From Verrucomicrobiota bacterium (lineage in GTDB: Bacteria; Verrucomicrobiota; Verrucomicrobiia; Opitutales; Opitutaceae), in the NCBI GenBank assembly GCA_030832235.1, contig JAURJO010000235.1, forward strand, positions 1 through 9,766: DNA of 9,766 bases, read 5' to 3'. Position 1 is the first letter of the stretch. Every line of letters begins with the position of its first letter. Below are positions 1 to 7,800 of the stretch, one piece after another. The notes under the pieces are model-generated. The model was given only the letters and a program-made list of their open reading frames with translations, was not told where the DNA came from and did no database searches. Made by a program: the position numbers and the translations under genes.

Positions 1-1050
1 AGCGGCATCAAGCCCGGCGCGCGGCTCGCGTTCCGCCCCACGCGCAGCCTCCTGCTCCGCGGTTCCTACAGCGAAACTTTCCGCTCGCCCACGTTGCCGC
101 AGCTCTACGGCGGTGTGCGCGAGAGTCTCGTGAGCAGTCTGCCCGACCTCCGTCGTCCGCAGGCGCTCACCGGTGATCCGATCGACGCCAGCACGTACCA
201 GCGGCTCGTGCGCACCGCAGGCAACCGCAACCTGAAGCCGGAGGACGGTGTCACCAAACAGACGGGTTTCGTCTTCGATGTGCCGGGCCGCTGGTTCCGC
301 GGGCTCTCGCTCGAGTTCACCCACGGCGTGATCGAGCAGAAGAACCTCATCACCTCCGGCCTCGGCACGACGTTCATCCGGCAGAACGAGCTCACCAGCA
401 CCGGTGATCTGGTGGTCCGGGATCCGCAGTCCGAGACCTACCGCAACAATACCACCGCCGGTATCGCGATCCTCGCCGGGGCGGGCGGCGTCACTCGCCT
501 CGTGCAACCCGGGGAAACCGTCACGGTCCCCGGTCGGATCCGGTTCATCACCGACTCCGCCGTGAATCTCGCCCAGCAGATGGTGCGTTATTACGACTAC
601 GGTGTCCGCCACCGCGTGCGGACCGATCGTTTCGGCAGTTTCTCGTTCTCCAGCAACTGGACCTACATGGGCTTTTACTCGTCGCGGCGCTTCCAGAACG
701 ATGCCGTGGTCAGCAGCGTCGGCCGCAGCCTGCCGCGCTACCGCGGCCAGTCCTCGCTCTTCTGGCAGCAGCGCGCGTGGGCCGCGAGTTTGTCGTCGAC
801 CTACATCCACCGCCACCGCGACCTCGCGCGTGACGGATGGGAGGTGAATCGCTACCACACGTTCGGCAGCAGCCTCAGCTACGGTTGGGACAAACGCTCC
901 CGGATGGGAGACCTCCGCCTCACGTTCGGCCTCGATAACATGTTCAATCGCCAGCCGCCGCTCGATAACTCCAACGTCGGCTACAATCAGGGCCTCGTGG
1001 GTCGCCCGGGCGGGCGTTTCGCCTACCTCAGCGCGCGGCGCTCGTTCTGA
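1..1050 (+). CDS. TonB-dependent outer-membrane receptor, C-terminal part (5' truncated by window edge)
   Basis: The frame is open from base 1 to the TGA at 1048-1050, giving 349 residues without a start, so this is the distal part of a larger gene. The first residues contain RGSYSETFRSPTLPQLY, the conserved turn seen in the barrel of TonB-dependent receptors (S-x-FRxP-x-xxxLY). The rest is rich in alternating polar/aromatic beta-strand stretches, for example SFSFSSNWTYMGFYSSRRF, then YRGQSSLFWQQRAWAASLSSTYIHR, then a last block with LRLTFGLDNMFNRQPP. The chain ends in a terminal phenylalanine (ARRSF), the usual signal for BAM-dependent barrel insertion. Such receptors import siderophores, cobalamin or glycans using TonB-ExbBD energy; the substrate cannot be read here, because the plug domain and signal peptide are outside the window. 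A TTG at 94 is inside the FRSP turn and is not a start. The gene ends 22 bases from the convergent cca gene. Confidence 0.88.
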   Translation, partial: SGIKPGARLAFRPTRSLLLRGSYSETFRSPTLPQLYGGVRESLVSSLPDLRRPQALTGDPIDASTYQRLVRTAGNRNLKPEDGVTKQTGFVFDVPGRWFRGLSLEFTHGVIEQKNLITSGLGTTFIRQNELTSTGDLVVRDPQSETYRNNTTAGIAILAGAGGVTRLVQPGETVTVPGRIRFITDSAVNLAQQMVRYYDYGVRHRVRTDRFGSFSFSSNWTYMGFYSSRRFQNDAVVSSVGRSLPRYRGQSSLFWQQRAWAASLSSTYIHRHRDLARDGWEVNRYHTFGSSLSYGWDKRSRMGDLRLTFGLDNMFNRQPPLDNSNVGYNQGLVGRPGGRFAYLSARRSF

Positions 1051-1063
1051 GCGGTCGCAGCCG

Positions 1064-1083
1064 CGTCCGCGTTCAGGCGGACG
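1064..1083 (+). terminator. Possible terminator hairpin between the converging TonB receptor and cca genes
   Basis: CGTCCGC at 1064-1070 and GCGGACG at 1077-1083 form a perfect 7-bp stem around the 6-base loop GTTCAG. It begins 14 bases after the receptor stop and is followed on the plus strand by GGGTTTCC, only a short T run, so it is a weak intrinsic terminator at best. The cca stop codon (1073-1075) lies in the loop, so the hairpin overlaps the end of that gene. Function is inferred from position only. Confidence 0.35.
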
Positions 1084-2485
1084 GGGTTTCCAACCGGCGG
1101 CGCGCCCACGCCAGCGCGCCGTCTTCGTCTCCGAAGGCCCCGTCGAGTTGCGCCTCGAACGCCGCGTCGAGGATGCCCTTCATCGCGGGTCCGGGTTTCA
1201 GGCCGAGGGTGATCAGGTGCCGGCCGAGCAAAACCGGCCGCGGCGCCAGACGCTCCAGCTCCAGCGCGCGGGCCTTCGCGACCAAGGCGTCGATCCGCGC
1301 GTGCACGTCGGGCGTCACAAGCGGCGGCCGGCCGTCGGCGTCGGCCCGCATCACGATCGCGAGTTCCTCGATCGTCGCTGGCTCCAGGCGCCGGGCGAGT
1401 CGTCGCACGGCCGTCGCGGAGGGCTCCTCCTGACCGCTGAAATGCGCGAGGTGGTTCACGACGAGAGCCCGCACAGGCGCATCGAGGCGCAGCGGTGCCC
1501 CGATCCGACGCAGGAATCGCACCGCCGGTTCACCGCCGGCCGGCTCGTGCCCGGGGCTCACCCAACGCTGCCGACCTTTTTTCTCCGCGAGCACGGTCGT
1601 CGTCGGCTTGCCGAAGTCGTGCGCCAGCACGGCAAACATCAGCCGTTCACGCCGCAGTACGTCGGCTTCCCGCCACGCTCCCGAAGCCGCTAGCGCGTCG
1701 AGGCAGTGCCCGGTGTGCGTGAAGACATCGCCCTCGGGATGCCACTCGGGATCCTGCGGGGTGCCGCGCAGTACCGCGACCTCGGGGAAGTGGGCGAGCC
1801 ATCCCGTTTCCTCGAGCACTTGCAGACCGCGGGAGGGCCGCATCGCCTTCACCGCCCATTTCTCCCATTCGCCCCAGACTCGCTCGAGGGGTAGCTCCGC
1901 GTAGGAGCCCGAAATGCCGCGGCAAAGCGCGGCCGTTTCGGGCGCCAGCGTGAGATCGAAACGCGCCGCCAGCTGGAAGCCGCGCAGGACGCGCAGGGGA
2001 TCCTCCGCGAAGGCCGCGCTGGTGTGCCGCAGCACGCGGGCGCGCAGGTCGGCCTGCCCGCCATGGGGATCGATCAGGGTGCCAGTGAAGGGATCCAGCG
2101 CGATCGCGTTGATCGTGAAGTCCCGCCGCGCCGCCGCGTCCGCGTCGTCGAGACCGGGATCCGGAGCGACCGCGAAGCCGCGGTGCCCCGCGCCGGTCTT
2201 CGACTCCCGGCGCGGCAGCGAGAAGTCGTACTCCTCGCCGGTCGCGCGGCTCCGCACTTTGATGACGCCGAAGCTCCGTCCCACGATGTCCGTGGCGCCG
2301 AAGGGCTCGAGGTCCCGGTGCAGCGTTTCGAAGTCGATGCCGCCCACCTCGACGTCGAGATCCTTGGGCGCCAAGCCGAGCAGCCAGTCGCGCACGCCAC
2401 CGCCCACGACCCGTGGGCGGCCGTGGCGGCGCACCGCCTCCAGCATCGCACGCAGGTCCTCGGGTAGCGGCAGGGCGGAGCTCAT
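1073..2485 (-). CDS. cca: CCA tRNA nucleotidyltransferase with HD domain
   Basis: The product (470 residues) adds or repairs the 3'-terminal CCA of tRNAs from CTP and ATP in the cytoplasm. The class II nucleotidyltransferase signature is complete: GGGVRD at residues 28-33, the metal-binding DxD in KDLDVEVGG (D42, D44), RRDFTINAIA at 120-129, and the nucleotide-recognition/neck motif EDPLRVLRGFQLAARF at 161-176. A C-terminal HD phosphohydrolase-like domain follows, with FTHTGH (H257/H260) and LAHDFGKP (H289, D290), as in HD-containing bacterial CCA enzymes. The frame is open upstream to 2926, but the ATG at 2485-2483 is chosen because the extra 147 residues are arginine-rich and read antisense-frame through the DUF423 gene, while homology-like sequence starts just after this Met. 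The start overlaps the DUF423 stop as ATGA and has no Shine-Dalgarno, which suggests translational coupling. Whether it adds CCA, or only CC or A, cannot be settled by reading alone. Confidence 0.95.
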   Translation of the reverse strand: MSSALPLPEDLRAMLEAVRRHGRPRVVGGGVRDWLLGLAPKDLDVEVGGIDFETLHRDLEPFGATDIVGRSFGVIKVRSRATGEEYDFSLPRRESKTGAGHRGFAVAPDPGLDDADAAARRDFTINAIALDPFTGTLIDPHGGQADLRARVLRHTSAAFAEDPLRVLRGFQLAARFDLTLAPETAALCRGISGSYAELPLERVWGEWEKWAVKAMRPSRGLQVLEETGWLAHFPEVAVLRGTPQDPEWHPEGDVFTHTGHCLDALAASGAWREADVLRRERLMFAVLAHDFGKPTTTVLAEKKGRQRWVSPGHEPAGGEPAVRFLRRIGAPLRLDAPVRALVVNHLAHFSGQEEPSATAVRRLARRLEPATIEELAIVMRADADGRPPLVTPDVHARIDALVAKARALELERLAPRPVLLGRHLITLGLKPGPAMKGILDAAFEAQLDGAFGDEDGALAWARRRLETPSA

Positions 2486-2892
2486 GCAGGGTCGCGGCGG
2501 AACGCTTGTTTCGCGAGGAGAACCCAGCCCGCGATCAACGCGACGCCTCCGAGCGGCGTCACCGGGCCGAGCCAGCGGGGACCACCCGTGGCGAGCCAGT
2601 ACAGCGAACCGGAGAAGAGCACCGCGCCCGCCACCCAAAGTCGCGTCACCCAGTCCACCGCCCGCGTCTCCGCTACCGTCCCGTGCCGCCGCCAAGCGGC
2701 CCAGCCGAGCAATGCCACCGCATGGAGCAGGTGGTACTTCGCCGCGGTGTCCCAAACCTCGGTCATGCCGCGTTCCAGCAAGCTCGCCTTGAGCGCGTGC
2801 GCGCCGAGCGCACCGAGGGCGACACCGGTCGCGCCGAGGATACCGGCGGCGGCGAGCGCCGTGCGGGAACGGGAGTGGTCCGCGGAGGCCAT
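2482..2892 (-). CDS. DUF423 family small membrane protein (YgdD-like)
   Basis: This 136-residue protein matches the DUF423 family by its conserved blocks: GALGAHALK at residues 27-35, YHLLHAVALL at 53-62, LFSGSLYWLA at 92-101 and LGPVTPLGGVALIAGW at 108-123. Four hydrophobic segments (about 11-32, 53-67, 84-101 and 110-127) indicate a four-helix inner-membrane protein, and the length is normal for the family. The biochemical function of DUF423 is unknown. The ATG at 2892-2890 is preceded at 3 bases by AGGAAGGTGA, a good Shine-Dalgarno. It is the first gene of a two-gene unit with cca, its TGA (2484-2482) sharing bases with the cca ATG. Its promoter should lie in the gap shared with grpE. Confidence 0.9.
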   Translation of the reverse strand: MASADHSRSRTALAAAGILGATGVALGALGAHALKASLLERGMTEVWDTAAKYHLLHAVALLGWAAWRRHGTVAETRAVDWVTRLWVAGAVLFSGSLYWLATGGPRWLGPVTPLGGVALIAGWVLLAKQAFRRDPA

Positions 2893-2995
2893 GCGTCACC
2901 TTCCTCGCGGCGATCGCGGGAAACAAGCGCGCAGCTCACGGAAGGCGCGACTTGAAGATTCGCGCGGCGGCTGGTTACTTCGTCCTCTTTTTCCC
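2893..2995. promoter_or_regulatory. Divergent intergenic region with a possible grpE promoter
   Basis: This 103-base gap separates the divergently read DUF423-cca and grpE-dnaJ units and should hold both promoters. On the plus strand CTTGAA occurs at 2951-2956; it equals the -35 consensus of sigma-32 heat-shock promoters in proteobacteria, and TTGAAG at 2952-2957 also resembles a sigma-70 -35. No good -10 follows: GTTACT at 2974-2979 is only a weak match and there is no CCCCAT-type box at the proper distance. No CIRCE inverted repeat (TTAGCACTC-N9-GAGTGCTAA) is present. The last 15 bases before grpE are nearly all pyrimidine. The promoter call is tentative. Confidence 0.3.
2896..2905 (-). promoter_or_regulatory. 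Shine-Dalgarno of the DUF423 gene
   Basis: On the minus strand AGGAAGGTGA ends 3 bases before the ATG at 2892, with the GGAAGG core 6 bases from the start. This is the only strong ribosome binding site visible among the gene starts in this window, and it supports the chosen DUF423 start. Confidence 0.65.
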
Positions 2996-3562
2996 ATGCC
3001 TGAGTCCGAAAACAAAGAGAACGCTTCCGTCCCCGCGGCCGAGCCGACGCCCGCCGCCGGCGCCGCCCAGCCCTCGCCGGACCTCGCCGCGCAGCTGGCC
3101 GCCGCCAAGGCCGAGTCCGCCGCCCATTACGACCGGTTCCTCCGGACCGCCGCCGATCTGGAGAATTTCCGCCGCCGGGCTTTGCGCGAGAAGGACGAGC
3201 TGCGCACCGCGGCCACCGGTCGCGTGCTAGAGGATATATTCCCCGTGCTCGACACGCTCGGACTTGCCGCGTCCGCCGCGCGTCAGCCGGGCGCCGAGCT
3301 CAAGGGCGTCGCCGATGGCGTCGACATGGTCCTTACCCAGATGCGTTCCGCCCTCGCCGGCCACGGCCTCAAGGAAATCAACCCTGCCGGCCAGGCGTTC
3401 GACCCGCACCAGCACCAGGCGATCTCGCATCAGCCTTCCGCCGACGTGAAGGAGGAGCACGTGCTCCAAGTCGTCCGTGTCGGTTACTCGCTCAACGGCC
3501 GCCTCCTGCGGCCCGCCTCGGTGATCATTTCCAGCGGCCCGGCCAAAGCGGCGGTCGTTTAA
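2996..3562 (+). CDS. grpE: Nucleotide exchange factor GrpE
   Basis: GrpE (188 residues) releases ADP from DnaK and so resets the Hsp70 chaperone cycle in the cytoplasm. An acidic, Ala/Pro-rich, probably disordered N-terminus (1-30) is followed by a long helical, coiled-coil-forming stretch (about 31-80) with the family motif RTAADLENFRRRALREK at 50-66, then FPVLDTLGLA at 82-91. The C-terminal beta-wing domain carries GLKEINPAGQAFDPHQHQAI (124-143) and VVRVGYSLNGRLLRPASVIIS (159-179), both diagnostic of GrpE. The frame is open further upstream, but ATG 2996 gives a normal-length protein, and the upstream extension would run into the divergent DUF423 region. There is no Shine-Dalgarno; the leader is CGTCCTCTTTTTCCC. 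dnaJ starts 21 bases after the stop, so the two are almost certainly one operon. dnaK is not adjacent. Confidence 0.96.
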   Translation: MPESENKENASVPAAEPTPAAGAAQPSPDLAAQLAAAKAESAAHYDRFLRTAADLENFRRRALREKDELRTAATGRVLEDIFPVLDTLGLAASAARQPGAELKGVADGVDMVLTQMRSALAGHGLKEINPAGQAFDPHQHQAISHQPSADVKEEHVLQVVRVGYSLNGRLLRPASVIISSGPAKAAVV

Positions 3563-3583
3563 CCGGATCCGGCGCCCACCATC

Positions 3584-4744
3584 ATGGCCAAGGAGGACTA
3601 CTACGAGCTGCTCGGGGTTGAGAAATCGGTCACGGCCGAGGAGCTCAAGAAGGCGTACCGCAAGAAGGCGGTGCAGTATCACCCCGACAAGAATCCCGGC
3701 GACAAGGCCGCCGAGGAGATGTTCAAGAAGGTGTCGCACGCCTACGAGGTGCTGAGCGACGCCGAGAAGCGGGCCGCCTACGATCGTTACGGTCCGGCCG
3801 CCTTCGAGGGTGGCGCCGGCGCCGCGGGTCCCCGTGGCGGGGGCGGCATGGGTGGCGGCGGATTCCACGACCCGTTCGACATTTTCCGGGAGGTCTTCGG
3901 CCAACAGGGCGGTCGCGGCGGTGGTGGCGGGATTTTCGAGGAGATGTTCGGCGGCGGGGGAGGGGGCGGCGGTCGCGATGGCGCCGATCTCCGTTACGAT
4001 CTTGAGATCACCCTCGAGGATGCTGCTCGCGGCGTGGAGAAGGAGATTTCGTTCCGGAAGCAGATGGCGTGTGAGCGCTGCGACGGCTCCGGAGCCGAGC
4101 CGGGCTCGAAACGCGTCACCTGCTCGACCTGCCGCGGAGCTGGCCAGGTGCGCCGCTCCGGCGGTATCATCACCTTCACGCAGACCTGCCCGTCGTGCGG
4201 CGGTGCCGGTTCCCGGATCGAGAAGCCCTGCTCCGGTTGCCGCGGCGAGGGCCGCGTGGCGCGCAACACCAAGCTCAACGTCCGCATCCCGCCGGGTGTC
4301 GACACCGGCTCGCGTCTCCGCTCCAGCGGCAATGGCGAGGCCGGTCTGGCGGGCGGCCAGCCGGGCGACCTCTACATCGTGCTCACCGTCAAGGAGCACG
4401 AGTTGTTCGAGCGTCAGGGCGACGATCTCTTCTGCGAGATCCCGATCAAGTTCACCCTCGCTGCGCTCGGCGGATCGATCGAGGTGCCGACCCTCTCGGG
4501 CAAGGCCGCGCTCAAGATCCCGCACGGCACCCAAAGCGGCACGACCTTCCGCCTCCGCGGCCGCGGCATGCCGAGCCTGCGCGGCGGCGCGCAGGGCGAC
4601 CAGCTGGTGCGCGTACAGGTCGAGGTGCCCACCGTGCTCTCCGGCGAGCAACGCCGTTTGCTCGAGGAGTTCGGCCGGGTGAGCGGTGACGCCGCCGAGC
4701 CGACTTCCCGCTCCTTCTTCGAGAAGGCGAAGAAGTTCTTCTAG
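3584..4744 (+). CDS. dnaJ: Chaperone protein DnaJ (type I / class A J-protein)
   Basis: DnaJ (386 residues) binds unfolded clients and stimulates the ATPase of DnaK. The J domain is at 5-70 with HPD at 33-35 in YHPDKNPGDKAAEEMF. A Gly/Phe-rich linker (75-132) contains the DPFDIF motif at 96-101 and two glycine runs. The zinc-binding domain has all four CxxCxGxG repeats: C163/C166, C180/C183, C202/C205 and C216/C219. The two client-binding beta domains follow (about 228-350) with LNVRIPPGVDTGSRLR and DLYIVLTVKEHELFERQGDDLFCEIPIKF. Length is normal for full DnaJ. The start ATG 3584 gives MAKEDYYELLGV, the standard N-terminus; it lacks a strong Shine-Dalgarno, with only GGAT about 15 bases upstream. 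It is the second gene after grpE, and a hairpin follows 17 bases past its stop. Confidence 0.98.
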   Translation: MAKEDYYELLGVEKSVTAEELKKAYRKKAVQYHPDKNPGDKAAEEMFKKVSHAYEVLSDAEKRAAYDRYGPAAFEGGAGAAGPRGGGGMGGGGFHDPFDIFREVFGQQGGRGGGGGIFEEMFGGGGGGGGRDGADLRYDLEITLEDAARGVEKEISFRKQMACERCDGSGAEPGSKRVTCSTCRGAGQVRRSGGIITFTQTCPSCGGAGSRIEKPCSGCRGEGRVARNTKLNVRIPPGVDTGSRLRSSGNGEAGLAGGQPGDLYIVLTVKEHELFERQGDDLFCEIPIKFTLAALGGSIEVPTLSGKAALKIPHGTQSGTTFRLRGRGMPSLRGGAQGDQLVRVQVEVPTVLSGEQRRLLEEFGRVSGDAAEPTSRSFFEKAKKFF

Positions 4745-4761
4745 CCGGCGTCGTCAGGAAG

Positions 4762-4786
4762 GGCCGCTCTCGACTCGGGAGCGGCC
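4762..4786 (+). terminator. Strong hairpin after dnaJ, possible terminator
   Basis: GGCCGCTC at 4762-4769 pairs perfectly with GAGCGGCC at 4779-4786. Inside, 4770-4772 can pair with 4776-4778 (one T-G wobble), giving an 11-pair stem with loop ACT. It starts 17 bases after the dnaJ stop and ends 38 bases before the next ATG, so it is placed to end the grpE-dnaJ transcript. No T run follows, which argues against a classical intrinsic terminator; it may act with Rho or only stabilise the 3' end of the message. Confidence 0.5.
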
Positions 4787-4824
4787 GCGCGTCAGAGAGG
4801 GGGACAAGTCGCTTTGCTCTCCCC

Positions 4825-7800
4825 ATGACCTTGTTCGCGCGTTTGCTCCCCGCTTTGCTCCTCTGCTCGGTCGCCTGCGTGGCTGCCGACGCTCCTGCCT
4901 CCGGCCAGGCCTCCGCGCCCGCGGCGGACAAAGCCGATGCCGCGAAGCGCAAGGGCAAGGGTGGCAAGGCTGCCGCCAAGCAGGCCGACGCCAAGCCGGT
5001 CGTGGGGCCCCACGCCGACTTCCCGCTGCCGGGCACCGCGATGACCGCCCGTCCTCAGGGGGTCGCGGCGCCTGATGACGGCGAGCGCGTCGTGCTGCTT
5101 GGCAACGGCCTCGCCGAACGCGATGTCTACTACGGTCGCATCGAGACCGAGCTGCACCTGCGTTTCCCCGGCAAGAAACTCATCGTGCGCAACATGGGCC
5201 GGCCCGGAGACACGCCCGCGTTTCGCCCGCACCCCGCACGGGTCTCCCAGTGGGCGTTTCCCGGCGCGGAGAAGTTCCGCCCGGAGTACGCCATGCACAA
5301 CGGCAAGGGCTTCTTCCCGACGCCCGACCAGTGGCTCACCCATCTCAAGGCCGACACCATCGTCGCTTTCTTCGGCTACAACGAGTCGTTCGACGGGCCG
5401 GACCGCGTCGGGAATTTCGAGGCCGAGATGGAGGCCTGGGTGCGCCACACGCTCGCGCAGGCCTACAACGGCCGCGGCGCGCCGCGCCTCGTGCTCGTTT
5501 CGCCGATCGCCTTCGAGGATCTCTCCGCCACGCGTGACCTGCCCGACGGCCGCAAGGAGAACTCCAATCTCGCGCTCTACGCCGCCGCCATCGGCCGCGT
5601 CGCCAGCCGGAACAAGCTCACGTTCATCGACCTGTTCGCGCCGACCAAGGCCCGCTACGACCGGCCCGGCCGGCCGTTCACGATCAACGGATTCGCCCCC
5701 ACCGAGGCCGGCTACCGCGAGTTGGCCAATATCCTCGCCGACGGGATGTACGGCGCCGCGCCGGCCGGGCGGTCGGAAGCCGACGCCGCCCTCGTGCACG
5801 CGGCGGTGAAGGAGAAGGACTGGCTTTGGAACAACGACTACAACTTGGTCAACGGTGTCCACACCCACGGCCAGCGCTACCAGCCCTACGGTCCGCAGAA
5901 TTATCCCGATGAGGTGCGCAAGACCCGCGAAATGATGACGCTGCGCGACACCCTGATCCACGACGTCGCTTCCGGCCGGAAGCGCGACCTCGCGGTCGAT
6001 GACAGCCGCACACACGCGCTCCCGCCGGTGCCGACCAACTTCAAGCCCGGTGGTGCGATGGGCACCATCGAGTACCGCGACGGCCGCGAGGTGATGACCG
6101 ACCTCAAGATGATGGAGGGCTTCAAGCTCGAGCTATTCGCGTCCGAGAAGGAGTTTCCCGATTTGGCGAACCCGGTGCAGATGTCGTTCGACAACCGCGG
6201 ACGCCTTTGGGTGGCGGTCATGCCGAGCTACCCGCATTGGCGTCCGGGTGATCCGAAGCCCAACGACAAACTGCTGATCCTCGAGGATACCGACGGCGAT
6301 GGCCGCGCCGACAAGCAGACTGTTTTCGCGGACGGCCTCCACTTGCCCATCGGCTTCGAGTTTGCGCCCGAGGGCGTCTACGTTGCCCAGGAGCCCAACC
6401 TCGTGCTGCTCGTGGACGAGAACGGAGACGACCGCGCGGACCGCATGGAGCTGCTGCTGCACGGCTTCGACACCCACGACACGCACCACGCGATCTCGGC
6501 GTTCTCCGCCGACGCTTCGGGTGCCTTCTACCTCTGCGAGGGCCGCTTCCTGCACTCGCAGGTCGAGACCCCCTACGGCCCGCGGCGCGTGAACGACGGC
6601 GGCGTCTGGCGCTTCGACCCGAAGAACTTCCGCCTCGAGCGCTACAGCCAGGCCGACTACAACAACCCGTGGGGCGTGGCCTTTGATTATTGGGAACAGT
6701 GCTACATCTCCGACGCTTCCGACGGTCTCAATTGGTGGGGGCTGCCGCTTTCGGCGAAGATGCCTTACGGCGTCGAGATCACGAAGACGCGGACCTTCGT
6801 CCCGAAGCGTTCACGCCCCACGTCCGGTTCCGAATTCGTCTCATCGCGTCACTTCCCCGATCACCTGCAAGGGCAGTTCATGATCTGCAACAGCATCGGG
6901 TTTCTCGGCATCAGCCTCGCCTCGCTGAAGGACGATGGCGCGGGTTTCCTCGGCTCGCTCGCGGGCGATCTCGTTTCCGGCAACAACCCGAACTACCGCC
7001 CGGTCGACTTGGAGTTCGCCCCCGACGGCTCGCTCTACTTCGTCGACTGGCACAGCGCGCTCATCGGCCACATGCAGCACAACGCGCGCGATCCGAATCG
7101 CGACCACGACCACGGCCGCATCTACCGCATCACCTATCCGGGACGTCCGCTCGTGACTCCCGCCAAGGTCGCCGGCGCCTCGATCCCCGAGTTGCTCGAG
7201 AACCTCAAGCTGCCTGAGTACCGCACCCGCTACCGCACGCGCCGCGAGCTGCGGGGCCGGCCGGCGGCCGAGGTGCTCCCGGCGGTGCGCGCGTGGGTCG
7301 CGAAACTCAACCCCGCCGATCCCGAATACGAACACCACCTCTGCGAGGCGCTCTGGGCGACCTGGGCGCAGAACCAGCCCGACGCCGGCCTCATCGCGCG
7401 TCTCCTCGGCGCCAAGCGCCACGAGGCCCGGTCCGCCGCCGCGAGCGTGCTCCGTTTCGCCTACGCCAAGGTCCCCGGTTCCGCGGAATTGCTGCTGCGC
7501 GCCGCCCGGGACTCGCATCCGCGCGTGCGCCTCGAGGCCACCGTCGCCGCCTCCTGGCTCGACAACGCCGACGGCGCCCGGATCGCCCTTGAGGCCCTCA
7601 AGCAGCCGCTCGACGCGTGGTCAGGTCCGGTGACCAAGCAGATCCTTGAGCACACGTTGAAGGATGACGCCGAGGCGCTGAAGGCCGCCGGCGGCGTCGA
7701 TCTGGCGGCCAACGCGGGCGCCGCCGCGTATTTCGCGGGCACCTACGATTTCCCGAAGCCGCCCAAGTCGGAGGCCGACCAGAGTTTCGGCCCCACCCGC

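Noticed and set aside
1914..2792. 292-residue open frame on the plus strand across cca and DUF423
   Set aside because: It is Ser/Arg/Pro-rich and antisense to two genes with clear family motifs; a high-GC shadow frame.
2486..2926. N-terminal extension of the cca frame
   Set aside because: The 147 extra codons overlap the DUF423 gene in another frame and are arginine/glycine-rich without homology; the ATG at 2485 directly precedes family-like sequence.
2893..2995. CIRCE operator for HrcA upstream of grpE
   Set aside because: No TTAGCACTC / GAGTGCTAA inverted repeat or a near match is present in the gap.
3227..4651. 474-residue open frame on the minus strand opposite grpE/dnaJ
   Set aside because: It lies fully antisense to dnaJ and the end of grpE, both certain genes. 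Its composition (Ala/Leu/Gly/Arg/His repeats) is what the complement of GC-rich codons gives, and no motif is visible.
4792..6015. 407-residue open frame on the minus strand
   Set aside because: It is antisense to the start of the 1135-residue gene, with Val/Gly/Arg-rich shadow composition and no recognisable domain.
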